In this document: piece by piece, positions 33,593 through 37,588 of the stretch
Position numbering within the stretch: position 1 is the stretch's first letter
How the letters are laid out: every line of letters starts with the position of its first letter
The notes under the pieces: generated by a model
What the model saw: only the letters and a program-made list of their open reading frames with translations
The model's database searches: none
What the model was told of the DNA's origin: nothing
Program-made: the position numbers and the translations under genes
Assembly (NCBI GenBank): GCA_009377535.1
Contig: WHTV01000034.1
Coordinates: forward strand, 1 to 37,588
Origin: Kiloniellaceae bacterium
GTDB taxonomy: Bacteria; Pseudomonadota; Alphaproteobacteria; Kiloniellales; Kiloniellaceae
Direction of reading: 5' to 3'
Length of the DNA stretch: 37,588 nucleotides

Positions 33593-34372
33593 ATGGAGAC
33601 ACCTTCTCCCCTCCTGCGCGTGCGCAACCTCACGCAGGCCTTCGGCCCCCTCCTGGCCTGCGCCGATATCTCCTTCGAGCTGCACAGCGGCGAGGTGCTC
33701 GGCGTGGTCGGCGAGTCCGGCTCCGGCAAGACGACGCTGCTGAACTGCCTCTCCGCCCGCCTGACGCCGACCAACGGCATCGTCGAGTACGACCTGCGCG
33801 GACGCGGGCTGACCGACATCTATGCTCTCTCGGAGCCGGAGCGGCGCCTGCTGCTGCGCACCGACTGGGGCGTCGTCATGCAGAACCCGCGCGACGGCCT
33901 GCGCATGAACGTCAGCGCCGGCGGCAACGTCGGGGAGCGCCTGATGGCGGTCGGCGCGCGCCATTACGGCGCGATCCGCCGCGAGGCGGAGGACTGGCTC
34001 GCCAAGGTCGAGCTGGACCTCGGCCGTATGGACGACAAGCCGAAGCACTTCTCCGGCGGCATGCAGCAGCGCCTGCAGATCGCCCGCAACCTGGTGACCA
34101 AGCCGCGCCTCGTCTTCATGGACGAGCCGACCGGCGGCCTCGACGTCTCGGTGCAGGCGCGCCTGCTCGACTTGCTGCGCGGCCTGGTGCGCGAACTCAG
34201 GCTCTCCGCCATCATCGTCACCCACGACCTCGCCGTCGCCCGCCTGTTGGCCGACCGCCTGATGGTGATGAAGGACGGCAAGGTGGTGGAAACCGGCCTC
34301 ACCGACCAGGTGCTGGACGATCCGCACCACCCCTATACCCAGCTTCTGGTCTCCTCGGTCCTGCAGGTATGA
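33593..34372 (+). CDS. phnK: C-P lyase ABC-type ATPase PhnK
   Basis: This 259-residue ABC protein has Walker A GESGSGKT at 40-47, the signature FSGGMQQRLQIARNL and Walker B RLVFMDEPTGGLD, then THDLAVARLL. The oligopeptide-transporter-like look and the DIYALSEPERRLLLRTDWG insert are usual for PhnK. It binds the PhnGHIJ core as a dimer, together with PhnL, and uses ATP binding to open the complex for turnover, not for transport. No permease gene goes with it in the operon, as expected. Confidence 0.95.
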   Translation: METPSPLLRVRNLTQAFGPLLACADISFELHSGEVLGVVGESGSGKTTLLNCLSARLTPTNGIVEYDLRGRGLTDIYALSEPERRLLLRTDWGVVMQNPRDGLRMNVSAGGNVGERLMAVGARHYGAIRREAEDWLAKVELDLGRMDDKPKHFSGGMQQRLQIARNLVTKPRLVFMDEPTGGLDVSVQARLLDLLRGLVRELRLSAIIVTHDLAVARLLADRLMVMKDGKVVETGLTDQVLDDPHHPYTQLLVSSVLQV

Positions 34373-34378
34373 TGTGAC

Positions 34379-35110
34379 ATGACGCAAGAGGACAACGAGA
34401 GCGCGGCGGCGATCCGCGTCGAGAATCTTACAAAGACTTTCGTGCTGCACGTCCAGGGTGGCGCGCGTCTGCCGGTCTTCGCCGACCTCAGCCTGGAGGT
34501 GGCGGCCGGCGAGTGCGTCGCGCTCTACGGCCCCTCGGGCAGCGGCAAGTCGACGCTGTTGCGTTCGCTCTACGCCAACTACAAGCCCGGCAGGGGTCAC
34601 GTCTGGGTGCGCCACGCCGGCGACTCGGGGGGCGGCTGGATCGACATGGCGGGCGCGCCGCCGCACCGCGTGCTGGAGGTGCGCCGGCGCACCGTCGGCT
34701 ATGTCAGCCAGTTCCTCCGGGTCATCCCCCGCGTGCCGGCGCGCGACATCGTGGCGGAGCCGCTGCATGCGCTGGGCGTGCCGCTCGCAGACGCGCGCGC
34801 CAGGGCCGAAGCGCTGCTGGGGCGGCTCAATATCCCTGCAGCGATGTGGGACCTGGCGCCAGCCACCTTCTCCGGCGGCGAGCAGCAGCGCGTGAACATC
34901 GCCCGCGGCTTCGCGGTGGACTATCCGGTCCTGCTGCTCGACGAGCCGACCGCCTCGCTGGACGCCGGCAACCGCGCCGTGGTGGTGGATCTCATCCACG
35001 AGGCCAAGGCGCGCGGCGCGGCCGTCGTCGGCATCTTCCACGACGACGAGGTGCGCGAGGCGGTGGCCGAGCGCGTCTTCGATCTCTCCAAGGAAAGGGG
35101 CGCCGCCTGA
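34379..35110 (+). CDS. phnL: C-P lyase ABC-type ATPase PhnL
   Basis: This is a 243-residue ABC protein. Walker A is GPSGSGKST at 51-59, the signature [15 protein letters not shown] and Walker [13 protein letters not shown]. The family-typical start [21 protein letters not shown] and the [20 protein letters not shown] segment near 110-129 identify it as PhnL. It associates with PhnK on the core complex. The start lies 6 bases after phnK and the stop shares a base with the phnM ATG. All catalytic motifs are present. Confidence 0.95.
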   Translation: MTQEDNESAAAIRVENLTKTFVLHVQGGARLPVFADLSLEVAAGECVALYGPSGSGKSTLLRSLYANYKPGRGHVWVRHAGDSGGGWIDMAGAPPHRVLEVRRRTVGYVSQFLRVIPRVPARDIVAEPLHALGVPLADARARAEALLGRLNIPAAMWDLAPATFSGGEQQRVNIARGFAVDYPVLLLDEPTASLDAGNRAVVVDLIHEAKARGAAVVGIFHDDEVREAVAERVFDLSKERGAA

Positions 35111-36252
35111 TGGCCGCTCAAGTGTTCACCAACGCCAGAATCGTGCTGCAGGACGAGGTGGTGCTCGGCAACCTGCACCTGCGCGACGGCAGGATCGTCG
35201 AGGTCGCCGCCGGCGCTACGGCGGTGCGGGGGCCGGAGGACATGGGGGGCGACTTCTTGCTGCCCGGCCTCATCGACCTGCACACCGACCACTTCGAGAA
35301 GCACGTACTGCCGCGCCCGGGCACCCGCTGGAATCCCGTGGCCGCGGTGATGGCGCACGACGCCCAGATGGCGGCGGCCGGCGTCACCACCAGCTTCGAC
35401 TGCGTCTGTGTCGGCGTCAGCATCAAGCACCCGGAGCGTCGCGAGATCTTCCGGCCGATGATCGACGCGGTGCGCGAGGCGCGCAGCAAGGGCATGCTGC
35501 GCGCCGACCACATCGTGCACCTGCGCTGCGAGGTCACCGACGAGTCGGTCGTAGAGCTGTTCGACGCGGTGGCCGACCACGCCGCCGTCGGCATGATGTC
35601 CCTCATGGATCACGCTCCGGGCCACCGGCAGTATCCCGACATCAAGCGCTTTCGCGAACGCGCCATGCAGAATCTGCGCCTCGGCGAGGCCGAGGCCGAC
35701 GCCCACATCGAGCGCCTGCTGGCGGCCCAGCAGCGCGTGGTGCCGCACAACCGCGTCGCGCTCGCCGAACGCGGCAAGGCGCGCGGCCTCGCCATTGCCA
35801 GCCACGACGACGAGACGGCCGAGCACGTGGCCGAAGCCGCAGCGCTGGGCATTTCCGTCACCGAGTTTCCCACCACCCTGGCGGCGGCCAGGGCGGCGCG
35901 TGACAAAGGCATGAAAAACGTCATGGGCGCGCCGAACCTGATGCGCGGCGGCTCCCATTCCGGTAATGTCTCGGTGGCGGCACTGGCCGCCGAAGGACTG
36001 CTCGACAATCTGGCCTCCGACTACGTGCCGGCGAGCCTCCTGCAGGCGGCGTTCCGCCTGACCGAGGCCGACCACGGCATGGCTTTGCCTCAGGCAATCG
36101 CCACGGTGAGCGCGACGCCGGCGGACACCGCAGGCCTCGCCGACCGCGGGCGCATTGCCCCGGGTCTCAAGGCGGATCTGCTGCGCGTGGCGGTGATCGA
36201 CGGGCGGCCCTTCGTGAAGACGGTATGGCGCGACGCAAGGCGGGTGATGTGA
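35110..36252 (+). CDS. phnM: Ribose 1-phosphonate 5-triphosphate diphosphatase PhnM, first copy
   Basis: This 380-residue amidohydrolase-superfamily enzyme carries the metal motif LPGLIDLHTDHFEKH at 51-65 (His58, Asp60, His61). It also has RPGTRWNP, HLRCEVTD near 138-145, SHDDETAEHV near 235-244, MGAPNLMRGGSHSGNVS near 274-290 and ASDYVP. It removes pyrophosphate from the 5-triphosphate to give ribose 1-phosphonate 5-phosphate, the substrate of PhnJ. It is translationally coupled to phnL and to a second copy that starts on its stop codon. The intact ligand set suggests a working enzyme. Confidence 0.95.
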   Translation: MAAQVFTNARIVLQDEVVLGNLHLRDGRIVEVAAGATAVRGPEDMGGDFLLPGLIDLHTDHFEKHVLPRPGTRWNPVAAVMAHDAQMAAAGVTTSFDCVCVGVSIKHPERREIFRPMIDAVREARSKGMLRADHIVHLRCEVTDESVVELFDAVADHAAVGMMSLMDHAPGHRQYPDIKRFRERAMQNLRLGEAEADAHIERLLAAQQRVVPHNRVALAERGKARGLAIASHDDETAEHVAEAAALGISVTEFPTTLAAARAARDKGMKNVMGAPNLMRGGSHSGNVSVAALAAEGLLDNLASDYVPASLLQAAFRLTEADHGMALPQAIATVSATPADTAGLADRGRIAPGLKADLLRVAVIDGRPFVKTVWRDARRVM

Positions 36253-37439
36253 TGTTGCAGGACGGGCTTCTGGACCGACAGGCCGCAGCGGAAGCGGGAA
36301 TACCGCTGCGGCTGGCCAATGCCGAGGTGGTTACGGCGCAAGCGTGCTTTCGCGGCAGCGTCACCGTCGAAGACGGCCTCATCGTGGCGGTGGAGGAGGG
36401 CGGCCAGGTTGCTGCCGGTGCGCTCGACTGCCGGGGCGAACTGCTGCTGCCCGGCCTCGTCGACCTGCACACCGACCACTGCGAGCGCCACGCCGTGCCG
36501 CGCCCCGGCGTGCACTGGGACCCGCTGCAGGCGGCCATCGCCCACGACGCCCAGGTGGCGGCGGCCGGCATCACCACGGTGTTCGATTCCCTGGTGGTCG
36601 GCCTGCGCGACGCGGACCAGACGCGCCGCGACCTGCTGAGCCAGATGATGGCGGCGGTGGAGAAGGGCGAGGCGCTCGGCCTGTTCCGCAGCCGGCATCT
36701 GCTGCACCTGCGCTGCGAGGTGACCGATCCGACGCTGCTCGACCAGATCGCCCCGCACATGGATCACCCGCTGCTGCAGCTGGTCTCGGTCATGGAGCAC
36801 ACCGTCGGGCAGCGCCAGTTTCCCGACCCCGAGAAATACCGCGAGGTCCTCACCAAGCTGTTCGACGTCGCCGCCGACCAGGTCGAGGAGCGCTTCCGCC
36901 GCGACGCCGAGGCCTCGCGCACCTTCGCGCCGACCTACCGCGCGGCGGTCTGCCAGATGGCGCAGGCGCGCGGCATTGCCGTTGCCGCCCACGACGACGA
37001 GACCCTGGAGCACGTCGAGGAGGCCGCCCGCCTCGGCATGACGATCTCCGAGTTCCCCACCACCTTGCTGGCGGCGGAAGCGGCGCGGGCGCGCGGCATG
37101 GTGACCGTCATGGGCGCGCCCAACGTGGTGAAGGGCGGCTCGCAGTCCGGCAACGTCTCGGCTCTCGAGCTTGCCCGGGCGGGCCTGCTCGACGTGCTGG
37201 CCTCGGACTACGTGCCGATCTCGCTGCTGGCCGCCACCCTGCGCCTCGCCGAGCCCGACCTCGGCCTCACGCTGCCGCAGGCGGTGAAGCTGGCGAGCCT
37301 GAACGCGGCGAAGGCCGCCGGCCTCCACGACCGCGGCGAGATCGCACCGGGCAAGCACGCCGACCTCATCCGCGTGCGCCTGGTCGACGGCCACCCGGTG
37401 GTGCGCACGGTCTATGCGGCCGGGCAGCGGGTGGCGTAA
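36252..37439 (+). CDS. phnM: Second PhnM-type phosphonate diphosphatase, tandem copy
   Basis: The 395-residue protein is homologous to the first copy along its length. It has the same key motifs: LPGLVDLHTDHCERH at 66-80 (His73, Asp75, His76), RPGVHWDP, HLRCEVTDPTL, AHDDETLEHV, MGAPNVVKGGSQSGNVS and ASDYVP. It has an extra N-terminal segment of about 15 residues and diverges in the middle (VVGLRDADQTRRDLL). Its ATG overlaps the TGA of copy one, so it is part of the same operon. Either it has a slightly different substrate (another triphospho- or diphosphate-linked phosphonate) or it adds dosage. It is the last phn gene seen; phnN and phnP are not within the window. Confidence 0.92.
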   Translation: MLQDGLLDRQAAAEAGIPLRLANAEVVTAQACFRGSVTVEDGLIVAVEEGGQVAAGALDCRGELLLPGLVDLHTDHCERHAVPRPGVHWDPLQAAIAHDAQVAAAGITTVFDSLVVGLRDADQTRRDLLSQMMAAVEKGEALGLFRSRHLLHLRCEVTDPTLLDQIAPHMDHPLLQLVSVMEHTVGQRQFPDPEKYREVLTKLFDVAADQVEERFRRDAEASRTFAPTYRAAVCQMAQARGIAVAAHDDETLEHVEEAARLGMTISEFPTTLLAAEAARARGMVTVMGAPNVVKGGSQSGNVSALELARAGLLDVLASDYVPISLLAATLRLAEPDLGLTLPQAVKLASLNAAKAAGLHDRGEIAPGKHADLIRVRLVDGHPVVRTVYAAGQRVA

Positions 37440-37588
37440 CCAACCCCAGCTGTCGTGCGCGGACTTGATCCGCATCAATCGCGCAGGCATCTCGTTGCTG
37501 AACCATGGGCCCTCCGGTCAAGCGCTACTGGAGTCACACATCTCTCTCGCTCACCCAGATCGTCATCCCGGCCAAGTGAGCGTCAGCG
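37440..37588. repeat. Interspersed repeat copy D (cut by the right edge)
   Basis: No gene is seen after phnM. GCGGACTTGATCCGC (37459-37473) is a REP-like palindrome with the CTTG centre. From 37525 the sequence CTACTGGAGTCACACATCTC begins an arm, continued to the edge by CTCGCTCACCCAGATCGTC and the start of a REP. Bases 37525-37588 match the reverse complement of 14145-14208 at 63 of 64 positions. The rest of the element lies outside the window. Confidence 0.8.

Noticed and set aside
32570-35041. 823-codon minus-strand open frame
   Set aside because: It runs antisense to phnJ, phnK and phnL, which have full catalytic motifs.

Overview
The window is high-GC DNA from an alphaproteobacterium. 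Gene content, codon use and the short intergenic palindromes fit a Rhodospirillales-type lineage, but the exact taxon cannot be set from the sequence alone. It is densely packed with genes in short operons, and there are no rRNA, tRNA, CRISPR or phage genes.

Left part (1-14.0 kb). A tripartite tricarboxylate transporter operon (tctC-tctB-tctA, minus strand) is followed by a NIPSNAP gene cut by the left edge. Next come a two-domain flavin oxidoreductase resembling the N-methylproline demethylases StcD/HpbD, a secreted four-EF-hand protein with a clear terminator, a soluble PAS histidine kinase without a partner regulator, a dihydrofolate-reductase-fold protein, a Tat-exported multicopper oxidase followed 5 bases later by a patatin-like phospholipase, a GMC oxidoreductase and a broken GIY-YIG gene. 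A 63-bp copy of the 3' end of the patatin gene lies on the other side of the reductase-fold gene.

Middle part (14.0-25.6 kb). Two related multi-pass membrane proteins flank an isocitrate/isopropylmalate-type dehydrogenase. A six-gene minus-strand operon follows: DUF4129, DUF4350, MoxR ATPase, DUF58, SpoIIM-like and RDD proteins. This looks like a complete membrane-associated MoxR system of unknown function. Divergent from it is psuK-psuG for pseudouridine breakdown.

Right part (25.6-37.6 kb). This is a carbon-phosphorus lyase locus. On the minus strand lie phnD-phnC-phnE (phosphonate uptake), a SAM methyltransferase attached to that operon, and the regulator phnF. On the plus strand lie phnG-H-I-J-K-L-M and a second full-length phnM copy in tandem. 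A HutC/PhnF-like operator sits across the ribosome binding site of phnG. A possible Pho box and a hairpin that includes the ribosome binding site precede phnD. Together these genes would import phosphonates under phosphate limitation, couple them to ribose triphosphate, trim pyrophosphate and break the C-P bond.

The least expected structure is a family of short interspersed repeats built from a CACACATCTC-containing outer arm plus REP-like palindromes with a central CTTG. Two full copies in the same orientation bracket the methyltransferase-phnECD block, and an almost identical 64-bp partial copy occurs at 14.1 kb and, inverted, at the right edge after the last phn gene.
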